From Spirochaetota bacterium (GTDB lineage Bacteria; Spirochaetota; Spirochaetia; Treponematales; Rectinemataceae): a DNA stretch of 64,000 nucleotides. Below are positions 41,583 through 50,723 of the stretch, piece after piece (positions within the stretch are counted from its first letter, which is position 1; every line of letters begins with the position of its first letter). The position numbers and the translations under genes were made by a program. The DNA is taken from NCBI GenBank assembly GCA_022711355.1, contig JAKLFE010000002.1:1-64000 (forward strand). Direction: 5' to 3'. The notes beneath the pieces are model-generated. The model worked only from the letters and a program-made list of their open reading frames with translations. It was not told the DNA's origin and searched no databases.

Positions 41583-43850
41583 TCAGCTTCCCTTCGGCGG
41601 GGCTCCGGCGCGAGCGGCGAGCTCGGCCTCCCGCGCGGTCTCGTCGAGGAGGGAGCGGGTCTCCTCGAGGGCCGCGCCGATGGTCCCCCGGGAAGGCGCG
41701 GCGCCCTCTTTCAAAGCCGCGGCGCAGGCCGACTCGAGGGCCGCGGCCGCCTCGGCCAGGGGGCGGGCCGCGAGGGTGCTCGAGCTGCCCTTCAGGGCAT
41801 GGGCCGCGCGGCGCAGGGCCTCGAGGTCCCCGGCCTCGAGAGCGGCGCGGAAGGCCTCCTCGCGCCGGGCCGCCTCGGCGGCGAAGATGCCGAGGAGCTC
41901 GCGCATGAAGGCCTCGTCGCCGCCGAGCTGGGCGAGGAGGGCGGGGCGGTCGATGCGGGTTCCGGTTCCGGTTCCGGTTCCGGTTCCGGTTCCGGCTCCC
42001 GGCGCCAGGGAACGGAGGGCCGCGGCGAGGCTGGATAGGGTGAAGGGCTTGCGCAGGAAGGAATCGGCGCCGGCGGCGAGGAACCCCTCCCGCTCCGAAT
42101 CGAGGGACTGGGCGCTGAGGGCGAGGATGGGCGTCCTCGCCTGGTCCGAGGCTGCCTCGAAGGCCCGCATCGCCGCCGCCGCCTCGACCCCGCCCATGAC
42201 GGGCATGTAGCCGTCGAGGATGACGAGGTCGAAGCGCTCCTCCTTGAAGCGACCCAGGGCCCGCGCACCGTCCTCGACCGTCACGGCGGTGGCGCCGAGC
42301 CTCCCGAGGAGGCGCTCGAGGAGGAGCCTGGACTCCGGCGCGTCCTCGGCGACCAGGACGCGGAGGGGCAGGGAGGGAAGCCCGGCCGCGGCGGGCGAGG
42401 GCTCCCCGCGGGACGGCTCGGCCGCGGCCAGGGGAAGGAGGATGGAGAAGCGGAAGCAGCTGCCCTTGCCGATCTCGCTCTCGACCTCGATCCTGCCGCC
42501 CATGAGGGCCACGAGGCGCGAGCTGATCGACAGGCCGAGCCCGGTCCCGCCGAAGCGGCGCGCGATGGAGGGGTCGGCCTGGGTGAAGGCCTCGAAGATC
42601 GAGTCCTGGCGCCCGCGCTCGATGCCGATCCCGGTGTCCGCGACCTCGAAGCCCAGCCGCGCGCGCCCTCCTTCCTCCGCGGCGCGGAGGCCGATCGTCA
42701 CGCGCCCCCCCGCGGGGGTGAACTTGATCGCGTTCCCGACGAGGTTCATGAGGACCTGGCCGAGGCGCAGGGGATCCCCGAGGCAGGCCGGCGGGGGCGC
42801 GGGGCAGGAGAGCTCGAGGCGCAGCCCCTTCTCGGCGGCCTTCGCCTCGAAGAGCTTCGCGACCCGGGCCGCCGCGTCGGCCGGGTCGAAGGCTATGGCG
42901 TCGAGCTCCATCATCCCCCGCTCGATCTTCGCGTAGTCCAGGAGGTCGTTCACGTAGGCGAGGAGGCTCTTCGCGCTCGAGTCGACGATCGAGAGCTCCT
43001 CCTTCTGCCGCTCGTCCAGGGAGCCGAGGGCCATGAGCTCGAGGAAGCCGAGGATGCCCTGGAGGGGGGTGCGGATCTCGTGGCTCACGGCGGCCAGGAA
43101 ATCGCCCTTGGCGCGGTTGGCCCGCTCCGCCTCGAGCTTGGCCGCGGCGAGCGCCTCGGTCAGGGCGTGCCGGCGCCGGTACCAGATGATGAGGAGGACG
43201 CAGCTCGCCGCGTAGCAGAGGGATACGACGACGCAGTAGCCGTAGCCGAAGCGGGCGAAGTCGTCGACGCCGTAGTACTCGAAAATCTCCTTTTCGGGCG
43301 TCGAGAGGCCGACCGTCCAGGCCCTTCCCCCCGCGCCGACCGACTTCCAGACCGCCCACTCGCGGCCCTTCTCGGGGAGCCAGACGTACCAATCCTCGCC
43401 GGAGCCGGCTCCGAGCACGCCCTCCACCAGGCTCTCGTAGTGGGAGGCGCCGAGCTCGGCCTGCGCGCGGAAGATCTCGTCGATCGGCTTGCCCCGGTAC
43501 GCGGCGGGGAAGTCGGAGCTCTCGTCGTAGATGACGTAGTCGCGGGTGTAGATCCAGGCGTCGCCCGAGCGCAGCACGCGTATCGGGTCGATGAACTGGA
43601 CGAAGAACTCGTTCTCGCGCTCGGGCAGGGAGCGCCCCTCGGGGCCGGAGCGGAACCAGATGTCGGCCGTGGCGGCGATCCGGTCCACGACGGCCCGCTC
43701 GAGGTCGAGGTAGGAGCCGATCACGAGGCGCCGCTGCTCCTCGTTGTTCGCCGCCTGGAGGACGAAAAGGGAGAGGCAGAGCGAGGCCGTCACGATGACG
43801 GCCGCCGCCGGGAAGCGCCGGCCCGAAGATAGCCCCCTGAAGACGCTCAC
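41583..43850 (-). CDS. Hybrid sensor histidine kinase (HisKA-HATPase-REC-HPt)
   Basis: A 755-residue protein from GTG 43850, overlapping the HAD gene stop. Two membrane helices (about 15-33 and 205-225) enclose a periplasmic Cache-like sensor. Then follow HisKA (AVSHEIRTPLQGILGFLEL), HATPase_c (GNAIKFTPAGG, DTGIGI), a receiver domain (VILDGYMPVMGG) and an HPt domain with HALKGSSSTLA. A Gly-Thr repeat linker between receiver and HPt is encoded by a hexanucleotide repeat. The full internal phosphorelay needs an external receiver, not found nearby. Signal unknown. Cotranscribed with prs and a HAD phosphatase. Confidence 0.92.
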   Translation of the reverse strand: MSVFRGLSSGRRFPAAAVIVTASLCLSLFVLQAANNEEQRRLVIGSYLDLERAVVDRIAATADIWFRSGPEGRSLPERENEFFVQFIDPIRVLRSGDAWIYTRDYVIYDESSDFPAAYRGKPIDEIFRAQAELGASHYESLVEGVLGAGSGEDWYVWLPEKGREWAVWKSVGAGGRAWTVGLSTPEKEIFEYYGVDDFARFGYGYCVVVSLCYAASCVLLIIWYRRRHALTEALAAAKLEAERANRAKGDFLAAVSHEIRTPLQGILGFLELMALGSLDERQKEELSIVDSSAKSLLAYVNDLLDYAKIERGMMELDAIAFDPADAAARVAKLFEAKAAEKGLRLELSCPAPPPACLGDPLRLGQVLMNLVGNAIKFTPAGGRVTIGLRAAEEGGRARLGFEVADTGIGIERGRQDSIFEAFTQADPSIARRFGGTGLGLSISSRLVALMGGRIEVESEIGKGSCFRFSILLPLAAAEPSRGEPSPAAAGLPSLPLRVLVAEDAPESRLLLERLLGRLGATAVTVEDGARALGRFKEERFDLVILDGYMPVMGGVEAAAAMRAFEAASDQARTPILALSAQSLDSEREGFLAAGADSFLRKPFTLSSLAAALRSLAPGAGTGTGTGTGTGTRIDRPALLAQLGGDEAFMRELLGIFAAEAARREEAFRAALEAGDLEALRRAAHALKGSSSTLAARPLAEAAAALESACAAALKEGAAPSRGTIGAALEETRSLLDETAREAELAARAGAPPKGS
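41958..41999. repeat. Hexanucleotide repeat inside the hybrid kinase gene
   Basis: Six perfect copies of GGTTCC (41958-41993) and one variant GGCTCC (41994-41999) on the plus strand. On the coding strand they add Gly-Thr pairs to the linker between receiver and HPt. Copy changes keep the frame. Confidence 0.9.
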
Positions 43851-44545
43851 GGGCGCATGCCCCCTCCCCGGCGCGCCTCGCGCGGGGAGCTCGGCGCGGG
43901 CCCCGCCTCGAGGAAGCCGGGAAGCCCGTACAGGTCCTCGACGCCCTCGACGAGGATGGCGCCCATGCCCAGGCCCAGGGCGGGGGCCAGGTCCACCTCG
44001 AGGCGGTCCCCGACCGAGACGCAGGAGATGGCCGGGACGCCGAGGAGGCGGGCGGCGAGGAGGAAGGGCTCGGGGGCGGGCTTGGATTCCATGGTGTCGT
44101 CGAGCCCGACCAGGGCGCGGAAGCGCCGGGCGACGCCGAGGGCCTCGAGGCCCTTCGCGCCGACCGAGCGCGGGTTGTTGGTCACGAGGGCGAGGGCGTA
44201 GCGCGCCTCGAGCCTGGCAAGGGCCTCGTCGAGGCGCCCGTCCGGCCCGAGCCAGCGCCCGGGCTCGATGAGCTGTTCGCGCCAGAGGGCGCTCGTCTGG
44301 ATCGACACCCCGAGCTCGGCGAAGAGCCGGCCGAGGGAGGTCTTCCCGAGCCCGGCCGCCTCGCGCTCGGCGCGCATGCGCGCGAGCCGGGCCCGGGTCG
44401 CGGCGGCCTCCTCCCCGAGCTCGCGGGCGAGGCGCCCCACGAGGACCTCCTCCTGGAAGGCGGCGTAGCCGGGATTCGAGTAGAGGGTGCCGTCGAAATC
44501 GAGGATGAGGGCCCGCGCCTCCGCGGGCAGGGCGAGGACCCTCAC
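43847..44545 (-). CDS. HAD-superfamily hydrolase
   Basis: A 232-residue phosphatase-like protein from GTG 44545, overlapping the prs stop. Motif I is ILDFDGTLYSNPGYA (nucleophile Asp), motif II ALVTNNPRS, and motif IV CVSVGDRLEVDLAPAL. The helical cap lies between I and II, a subfamily I layout. Neighbourhood with PRPP synthase hints at a nucleotide or sugar phosphate substrate, but that is inference. Coupled to the genes on both sides by 4-base overlaps. Confidence 0.87.
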   Translation of the reverse strand: MRVLALPAEARALILDFDGTLYSNPGYAAFQEEVLVGRLARELGEEAAATRARLARMRAEREAAGLGKTSLGRLFAELGVSIQTSALWREQLIEPGRWLGPDGRLDEALARLEARYALALVTNNPRSVGAKGLEALGVARRFRALVGLDDTMESKPAPEPFLLAARLLGVPAISCVSVGDRLEVDLAPALGLGMGAILVEGVEDLYGLPGFLEAGPAPSSPREARRGGGMRP

Positions 44546-45921
44546 CGCTCCTCGGCGGGACCGTGGGGGAGGGGCTCGGCGGGGGGAAGTGACTGGCCGC
44601 GATCGCCCGCCTTGTCGGGGGAGGGCTCCTTGGCGGGGGGGCGGCCGCCCGGGCCGCGGCTCATCGCCTCGCGCGCGGCCATGCGGTCGAGCTGCTTCTT
44701 GATGCGCTTCGCCACGAGGTCGCGGTTATCGAGCATCGAGGAGACCGAGCGGTTGTGGTGGACGAGGCTGATGATCTGGGCGAAGAGGCCGGTCACGTCG
44801 CTCTGGACGTACCACTCCTTCTGGAGCAGCTCCTTGTGGTAGACGGCGTTGGTCCCGATGATGCGGTAGAACAGGCCCTGCTTGAAGGCCGCGTCGAAGT
44901 CCTCGATGGCGCTGCCCGAGAAGAAGGGCAGGGAGACGGCGCAGATGATCTTCTCGACCCCCATGTCCTTGAGGTTCTTCATGCCCTTGATGAGGGTGCC
45001 GCCGGTCCCGATCATGTCGTCGGCCATGAAGACGGTCTTGCCCCGGACGTCGCCTAAGAGCTTCATCTCGGAGATGTTGGACTCGGCGGCGCTCTTGGAG
45101 ACCTTGGAGTAGTCGCGCTCCTTGTACAGGAGGGCCAAGGGCTTGCCGAGGGAGTTCGCGTAGAACTTGTTCCGGTCGATCGCCCCCGTGTCGGGCGAGA
45201 GGATGACCAGGTCCTCGCTCGAGATGTCGGCCACGCCGATGAGCTTCTCGATGATCTGGAGCGATGCGTGGAGGTTCTCGAGCCGGAGGCGGTTGAAGCA
45301 GTTCTCGATCTCGCGGCTGTGGATGTCGAGGGTGATGATGCGCGAGACGCCGAGGTTCTCGAGGATCTGCCCGACCCGGGCGGCGGTGAGCCCCTCGCGG
45401 CCCTTCTTCTTGTGCTGGCGGCTGTAGGGATAGGCGGGCAGGACGAGGTTGACGCGCTCGGCCCCCGCCTGCATCGCCGCGTCGATCGTCACGAAGAGGG
45501 AGAAGAGGTGGTCGTTGACCGAGAGGTAGCGGTGCACGCTGCCCTCGTTGAAGGGGATGGGCTGGTGGTTCTCGATGTCCTGGAAGATGTAGACGTCCTT
45601 GCCGCGGACCGAGTCGAGGATCTCCGTCTTCACCTCGCCGTTGGCGAAGTAGGTGTGCCGCGCGTTGATCTTGAAGCGGGGCGGGCGGTAGAGGTTCACG
45701 TTCCCGGGGATGTACAGGAGGCTGGACTGGATGTCGTTGTCGAAGTTGATCTTGCGCGTGCACAGCTCCTGGGAGATGTGGTAGCGCGAGGCGAGGGCCG
45801 CCGTCTTCCGGTCGAAGCGGCGCTTGTAGATGCCGGCGAGGCGCCGGATGACCTGGTTCGCGAAGGACTCGGCCCCGGGGCAGGCCAGGATCCCGAGCTT
45901 CGTAGGGTCGGAATAGCTCAT
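44542..45921 (-). CDS. prs: Ribose-phosphate pyrophosphokinase, long divergent form
   Basis: A 459-residue protein, much longer than the usual 310-320. The PRPP-binding loop VFMADDMIGTGGTLIKGM and the preceding VILSPDTGAIDRNKFYANSL are clear. The N-terminal 60 residues (AGIYKRRFDRKTAALASRYH) and a 45-residue Pro/Gly-rich charged tail are extensions. Similar long forms occur in treponemes. It makes PRPP from ribose 5-phosphate and ATP, feeding PurF at 21.8 kb among others. First gene of prs-HAD-hybrid kinase. Confidence 0.85.
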   Translation of the reverse strand: MSYSDPTKLGILACPGAESFANQVIRRLAGIYKRRFDRKTAALASRYHISQELCTRKINFDNDIQSSLLYIPGNVNLYRPPRFKINARHTYFANGEVKTEILDSVRGKDVYIFQDIENHQPIPFNEGSVHRYLSVNDHLFSLFVTIDAAMQAGAERVNLVLPAYPYSRQHKKKGREGLTAARVGQILENLGVSRIITLDIHSREIENCFNRLRLENLHASLQIIEKLIGVADISSEDLVILSPDTGAIDRNKFYANSLGKPLALLYKERDYSKVSKSAAESNISEMKLLGDVRGKTVFMADDMIGTGGTLIKGMKNLKDMGVEKIICAVSLPFFSGSAIEDFDAAFKQGLFYRIIGTNAVYHKELLQKEWYVQSDVTGLFAQIISLVHHNRSVSSMLDNRDLVAKRIKKQLDRMAAREAMSRGPGGRPPAKEPSPDKAGDRGQSLPPAEPLPHGPAEER

Positions 45922-46006
45922 TGCGGAGTACCTTCGATCGATGGGGCTTGGCTCGAAGGCTATACTCTCGCCGCCCCTCTGTCAATCCCGGCCGGAGGCC
46001 GCGGCC

Positions 46007-46036
46007 TTTACCTCGCGGGGCAGCGGGTGCTATTGT
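46007..46036 (+). promoter_or_regulatory. Promoter of the acyl-CoA synthetase gene (leaderless)
   Basis: TTTACC (46007-46012), 18-bp spacer containing TGC just before the -10, TATTGT (46031-46036). ATG 46043 is 6 bases on. No Shine-Dalgarno. Confidence 0.45.
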
Positions 46037-46042
46037 CCTCCC

Positions 46043-47992
46043 ATGAAGCGCACGGTGCTCCGCATGATCGACGAGGCCGCCCTCGCCTGGGCGGAGGATC
46101 CCTACGCCCTGCGCAAGACCGACTCAGGCTATATCCCCCTCACCTTCGAGCAGGCCCGCGAGCGCTCCCGCGAATTCGCCGCATGGCTCCTCTCCCGCGG
46201 CTGGGGCAGGGGCGACAACCTCGCCATTCTCGCCGAGGGCAGCCCCGAGTGGATCGTCGGCGAGTGCGGCATGCTCATGGCCGGCTGCGTCTCCGTGCCC
46301 CTCTCCATCAAGCTCCTCGGCGAGGAGCTGCCCTTCCGCCTCAACCACTCCGAGGCCCGGGCCATCCTGACCACTAGGAACCAGCTCGAGAAGGTCCTCG
46401 GCTCCTTCAAGGAGGTCGCGGACAAGTCCATCCTCGTGGTCTACCTCGACGAGGAGCTCGACGAGGCCCGCCTCGCGGCCGCCAAGCTCGGGATCGGGGC
46501 CGAGCGGGTCGTCGGCTTCGCCGAGGCCCTCGCCGCGGGCCGGGCCGCCCTGGCCGCCCCGGGCTCGGCCCTCGGCGCCCGCCTGGACTCCATCGCCGCC
46601 GCCTGCGACGAGGACGACGTCGCGACCATCTGCTACACCTCGGGCACGACGGGCAATCCCAAGGGCATCATGCTCACCCACCTGAACTACTGGACCAACT
46701 GCCACGACGCGGTAGAGCTCTTCGACAACCCGATCCGCTTCCGGACCCTCCTCGTCCTCCCCGTCGACCACTCCTTCGCGCACACCGTCGGCCTCTACAC
46801 CGCCTTGGTCTGCGGCATAGCCCTGTACTTCGTCGACTCGCGGGGCGGCGGCATCGCCACCCTGCGCAACATCCCGATCAACCTCAAGGAGTCCAAGCCC
46901 ATCTTCCTCTTCACCGTGCCCGCCCTCTCGGGCAACTTCATGAAGAAGATCGTCGCGGGCATCGAGGAGAAGGGCGGCTTCGTGGAGCGCCTCTTCAAGC
47001 GGGGCATCGCGGCGGGCATCGCCTACAACGGCGACGGCTACACCAGGCCCTCCCCCGCGGTCCGCGCCTCCGCCTTCCTGCCCTACAAGCTCGCGAAGGC
47101 CCTCGTCTTCGACAAGGTGCGCAAGCTGGTCTTCGGCGAGTCCCTGCGCTTCTGCGTCGGCGGCGGCGCCCTCCTCGACGTCAAGCAGCAGGAGTTCTTC
47201 GCCGCCTTCGGCCTGCCCGTGTACCAGGGCTACGGCCTCACGGAGGCCGCGCCCATCATCTCCTCCAACACGCCCCGGAAGCACAAGTTCGGCACCTCGG
47301 GCATCCTCGCCCCCTCGGTCGAGTGCCGCCTCCTCAGGCCCGACGGCAGCGAGGCGGCGGTCGGCGAGAACGGCGAGATCGTCATCCGCGGCGGCAACGT
47401 CATGAAGGGCTACTACAAGAACCCCGAGGCCACGGCCGCGGCCCTGCGCGGGGGCTGGCTCCATACCGGGGACCTCGCCCACTGGGATCGCGACGGCTTC
47501 CTCGTCGTGGTCGGCCGCGAGAAGGCCCTCCTCATCGCCGAGGACGGGGAGAAGTACAGCCCCGAGGAGATCGAGGAGGCCGTGACCTTCTCGACGGGCG
47601 TCATCGACCAGATCATGGTCTGGTGCGAGCAGCGGAAGTACGCCGCGGCCCTCGTGACCCTCGACGCGGCAAAGGTCGAGCGCCTGCTCAAGGAGCGGGG
47701 CGTCGCCGAGGCCCGCGTCGCCCTCGAGCTCCTCAAGGACGAGTTCTACGCCTTCCGCTCCGACCCCAAGGCCAAGAAGGTCCAGGCCGCCTGGATCCCC
47801 GCGGTCTTCCAGATCGTCCCCCGGCCCTTCGGCGAGAAGCAGGGGGAGGTGAACTCGACCATGAAGCTCGTCCGGCACCGCGTCGCCGAGCTCCATCGCG
47901 GCCTCATCGACTACTCCTACACGAGCGAGGGCTCCTCGACGATCAACGAGCGGAACCTCGCCGCGCTCCGGGAGCTCTTCAAGCTCGCCTGA
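46043..47992 (+). CDS. Long-chain fatty acid--CoA ligase / AMP-dependent synthetase
   Basis: A 649-residue adenylating enzyme. The AMP-binding signature is ICYTSGTTGNPKGIMLTHLN. The VYQGYGLTEAAPIISSNTPR and LHTGDLAHWDRDGFLVVVGR motifs and the C-terminal lysine region follow. Length and the large N-terminal domain match long-chain acyl-CoA synthetases of spirochaetes and similar bacteria. It activates fatty acids for lipid synthesis or breakdown at the inner face of the membrane. Divergent from prs. Confidence 0.9.
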   Translation: MKRTVLRMIDEAALAWAEDPYALRKTDSGYIPLTFEQARERSREFAAWLLSRGWGRGDNLAILAEGSPEWIVGECGMLMAGCVSVPLSIKLLGEELPFRLNHSEARAILTTRNQLEKVLGSFKEVADKSILVVYLDEELDEARLAAAKLGIGAERVVGFAEALAAGRAALAAPGSALGARLDSIAAACDEDDVATICYTSGTTGNPKGIMLTHLNYWTNCHDAVELFDNPIRFRTLLVLPVDHSFAHTVGLYTALVCGIALYFVDSRGGGIATLRNIPINLKESKPIFLFTVPALSGNFMKKIVAGIEEKGGFVERLFKRGIAAGIAYNGDGYTRPSPAVRASAFLPYKLAKALVFDKVRKLVFGESLRFCVGGGALLDVKQQEFFAAFGLPVYQGYGLTEAAPIISSNTPRKHKFGTSGILAPSVECRLLRPDGSEAAVGENGEIVIRGGNVMKGYYKNPEATAAALRGGWLHTGDLAHWDRDGFLVVVGREKALLIAEDGEKYSPEEIEEAVTFSTGVIDQIMVWCEQRKYAAALVTLDAAKVERLLKERGVAEARVALELLKDEFYAFRSDPKAKKVQAAWIPAVFQIVPRPFGEKQGEVNSTMKLVRHRVAELHRGLIDYSYTSEGSSTINERNLAALRELFKLA

Positions 47993-48023
47993 GGCGCCGC
48001 CGCGCCGGTCCCCGGCTCCGCCC

Positions 48024-49310
48024 CTAGCGGAGCGAGCCCTCCCACTCCCTGACCGCCTCGTTCACGGCCTTCCGGGCCGCCTCGATCGACAGAGCGCCGG
48101 GCGCGGAAGCCGGGCCGGCCAAGGCCGCCTCGGCCGCCGCGACGAGGCGGGCCTGGATCGCGTCCCGGCGGGCCTTGAACTCCGGGTCCTGGCCGAGCCC
48201 CCCCGCCCGGGACCGGGCGATCCAAGCCCGCTGGGCCTCCCAGCGCGCGTAGGAAGCCTCGGAGCCCTCGGCGTAGTCGTAGTCGCTCCACAGCGGCACG
48301 AGCTCTCCGCCGTGGAGGAGTATAGGCTTGTAGATCGAGAGGCAGGGATAGGAGGTCCCGGTGAACCAGATCACCGCGTGCGCGGCCCCGTCGGCCGCGG
48401 GGCGGTACTCGACCGCCAGGCTCGCCGTGGTCGCGTTGTTGAGCAGGCCTCCTTGGTGCATGCAGACGCTCGTCATGTGGCGGCCCCGCGGCCGGGCGGG
48501 ATCGAAGCGCCCGTGGGAGCGGAGGGCCGAGAGTACGGTCCCGAAGCCGACGGAGCCCCGGGCCGCCCCGAGGGCGGCCTCGTTCGAGGCGCGGCGCTCG
48601 TCGCCCTTGGTGAAGCGGAGCCGGAGCCGGTCCTCGACGTGGTCTCGCCAGGACTCCATCTCGCCGTGCCGCCCCGGATCGGCCTCGTCGGAGCAGGCCG
48701 CCCGCGGGTTGACCGGGGCGATCTCCTTGCGGGTCGCCGCGTCGAGCCGCTTATAGTCGCGCTCGATGCTGTAGGCGTTGGAGATGGCAGCGATGCCCTC
48801 GACCTGCTTCCAGGCCCAGCGGCGGCCCGCGGTCTCCACGACGTAGGCCTCGCGCTCGTCGGAGACGAGGTAGCTGTTGCAGTAGCACAGGCTGCCTTTG
48901 TAGGCCCCGTTCCCGCCTTGCCCCTCGGCCTCGGTGTAGCCGCAGATGGCGAGCACCGCGTCGCGGGCGCAGGCCGCCGAGGCGAGGGCGGCGCGCAGGA
49001 TAGCCATGCCGAGGACCCCGTCCTTGGCCGCCTTGAAGCGCGAGAAGACGGCCTCGTTGCCGATCGCAACGCCCCGCTCGTTGATGCCCATCTCGCCGCC
49101 GGCCATCCAGGAGGGCTTCGAGAGGGCGAAGGCCAGTCCCGAGTCGCGGAAGGGCATCTCGAGCTCTCCCACGCGGACCACCGACGAGGGATCCCGCCTG
49201 CCTACGATGCAAAGGGCCTGGGGCTCGGCGGGATTGCGGTCGGAGTTCTTCGCGAACCAGGACCTCCCCTCGGCGCAAGCCGAAGCCCCGGCATACATGG
49301 TGTCGCACAT
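48024..49310 (-). CDS. Peptidase family C69 (dipeptidase/secernin-like)
   Basis: A 428-residue protein whose N-terminus is MCDTMYAGASACAEGRSWFA: Cys2 becomes the catalytic N-terminal nucleophile after Met removal. The KNSDRNPAEPQ and MGINERGVAIGNEAV segments are typical of C69 (PepD/secernin) Ntn-hydrolases. It may be a cytosolic dipeptidase or amidohydrolase; substrates vary in the family. ATG 49310 follows GGGAGGAA. It stands alone. Confidence 0.82.
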   Translation of the reverse strand: MCDTMYAGASACAEGRSWFAKNSDRNPAEPQALCIVGRRDPSSVVRVGELEMPFRDSGLAFALSKPSWMAGGEMGINERGVAIGNEAVFSRFKAAKDGVLGMAILRAALASAACARDAVLAICGYTEAEGQGGNGAYKGSLCYCNSYLVSDEREAYVVETAGRRWAWKQVEGIAAISNAYSIERDYKRLDAATRKEIAPVNPRAACSDEADPGRHGEMESWRDHVEDRLRLRFTKGDERRASNEAALGAARGSVGFGTVLSALRSHGRFDPARPRGRHMTSVCMHQGGLLNNATTASLAVEYRPAADGAAHAVIWFTGTSYPCLSIYKPILLHGGELVPLWSDYDYAEGSEASYARWEAQRAWIARSRAGGLGQDPEFKARRDAIQARLVAAAEAALAGPASAPGALSIEAARKAVNEAVREWEGSLR

Positions 49311-49374
49311 CGCGTTCCTCCCTATTTATTCCGCGTCTCCGCGCCTCTGCGGTGTATCTTCAAAGAAACGCCGC

Positions 49375-49806
49375 TCAGGTGTTCTTCGAGAAGGTCAGTA
49401 TATCCTCGCGCAGCGTCCAGCCGGCCTTGGCCCAGAAGGCCGCCCCGGCCCCGTTGCCCGCGAGGACGAAGAGGTGGCACTTGTCGATGCCCCGGGCCTT
49501 GAGGGCGGCGAGGGAGGCGGCGGCGAGCTCCGAGCCCAGGCCCCGGCGCCGGAACTCGGGATCGACGGCCAGGTGGTAGAGGAAGCCCCGCCGGCCGTCG
49601 GTGCCGCAGAGGACCGTGCCGACGAGGAGGCCGCCCGACCTCGCCGCGAAGGAGAGGCGCGGGTTGCGCTCGAGGAAGGCGCCGAGGGGCCCGCGCTCGT
49701 CGGCCGAGGACAGGCCCATGCCGGGCGTCCGCTTCCAGAGCTCCAGGGCCGCCTCGTAGTCCTCGATGCCGAAGCTCCCGATCTCGATCTCGCCTCGTCC
49801 TTCCAT
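49375..49806 (-). CDS. GNAT-family acetyltransferase, YpeA-like
   Basis: A 143-residue compact GNAT protein. VDPEFRRRGLGSELAAASLAAL is the acetyl-CoA pyrophosphate loop, and NGAGAAFWAKAGWTLREDI is the last strand pair. This short form resembles YpeA. Substrate is unknown. Last of a three-gene unit (kinase, MBL hydrolase, GNAT) with gaps of 10 and 13 bases. Confidence 0.85.
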   Translation of the reverse strand: MEGRGEIEIGSFGIEDYEAALELWKRTPGMGLSSADERGPLGAFLERNPRLSFAARSGGLLVGTVLCGTDGRRGFLYHLAVDPEFRRRGLGSELAAASLAALKARGIDKCHLFVLAGNGAGAAFWAKAGWTLREDILTFSKNT

Positions 49807-49819
49807 TGCCTCTCCCCTT

Positions 49820-50713
49820 TCAGGTTCTCTCGAAGAGCAGGCGCCCGCCCTCGAGCCGCGAGGCGATCTCCTTGCGTCCCGCGAGATAGGCGAGGGTGGA
49901 GCGCATCGTGGCGTCGAGGAGGACGTACTGCGTATGGTTCAGCTCGACCTCGAAGCGGCCGGCGAGGGCGACGAGGAGCTCCTCGGGGCTCGAGGGCCTG
50001 CCGCAGGCCTCGGCCAGGAAGGAGGAGACCGCCTCGATCTTGAGCCGCATGTAGCCGACCAGGGGGCGGATGTCCTCGGTCGGCGGGGCGTGGCTCGGGA
50101 CGAACCAGTCGGCCTCGGCCGCCTCGAGGGCGTCGAGGCTGGCCAGCTGGGCTTCGACGTCGTAGAGGAAGAAGACGCAGTGCTTCTCGAGGATCTCCGG
50201 CGAGGCTACCGCGTCCGCAATGAAGAAGACCGAGTCGGGGCTCCGGTAGCCGGCCATGGCCAGGAAGTGGCCGGGCAGGGGTATGGCCTCGACCCCGGTA
50301 TCGCCCAGGGCGCAGGGCGGGTCGAGGAGCATGGTCACCCGCGAGGCCTTGGCCATGAGGAACTTGTTCCGCAGGGGGGGCGGGGGATAGCCGCCCCAGA
50401 GGAGGCTCGGCTCGAGGAGGGGCCGCTCGATGAAGGCGGCCTCGTGCCGCGGGGCGGCGATGCCGCAGCCCGTCCGGGACTGGAGATAGGCGTTCCCGCC
50501 GCAGTGGTCCGCGTGGGAGTGGGTGTTCGCGACGAGGGCTACCGAGAAGCCGGCGGCCTCGCAGCCGCGGGCCAGGCGCTTGCCCGCCTCCTCGTCGTTG
50601 CCGGAGTCCACGAGGAGGGCGCGGCCGCCCCCGAGATCGTAAAGGCCCACGTTGGAAGGGCCGCGGGCGACGAAGGTCCGTCCCGCCAGGCGCTCGAAGC
50701 GAGCCTCGGCCAC
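49820..50713 (-). CDS. Metallo-beta-lactamase-fold hydrolase
   Basis: A 297-residue protein from GTG 50713. The metal site is NTHSHADHCGGNAYL (HxHxDH), with further His in ATPLPGHFLA-type (IPLPGHFLAMAGY) and PSHAPP positions. The C-terminal third is helical and may select the substrate. Family members hydrolyse thioesters, phosphodiesters or lactones. It lies between a sensor kinase and a GNAT gene in one unit. Confidence 0.85.
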   Translation of the reverse strand: MAEARFERLAGRTFVARGPSNVGLYDLGGGRALLVDSGNDEEAGKRLARGCEAAGFSVALVANTHSHADHCGGNAYLQSRTGCGIAAPRHEAAFIERPLLEPSLLWGGYPPPPLRNKFLMAKASRVTMLLDPPCALGDTGVEAIPLPGHFLAMAGYRSPDSVFFIADAVASPEILEKHCVFFLYDVEAQLASLDALEAAEADWFVPSHAPPTEDIRPLVGYMRLKIEAVSSFLAEACGRPSSPEELLVALAGRFEVELNHTQYVLLDATMRSTLAYLAGRKEIASRLEGGRLLFERT

Positions 50714-50723
50714 GATCCCCTCC

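Noticed and set aside
41958-41999. Repeat array considered as a CRISPR or VNTR locus
   Set aside because: Units are 6 bases without spacers and lie inside a gene, so it is a coding microsatellite, not CRISPR. No CRISPR array was seen elsewhere.
39886-43392. Very long open minus-strand frame (over 1100 codons) across the LuxR and hybrid kinase region
   Set aside because: It is an out-of-frame shadow of two well-supported genes. High GC removes stop codons, and its translation is Arg/Pro/Gly-rich with no domain.
45959-45985. TTGACA and TATAGC on the minus strand as a prs promoter
   Set aside because: The spacer is only 15 bp, too short for a normal housekeeping promoter, so it was not listed.
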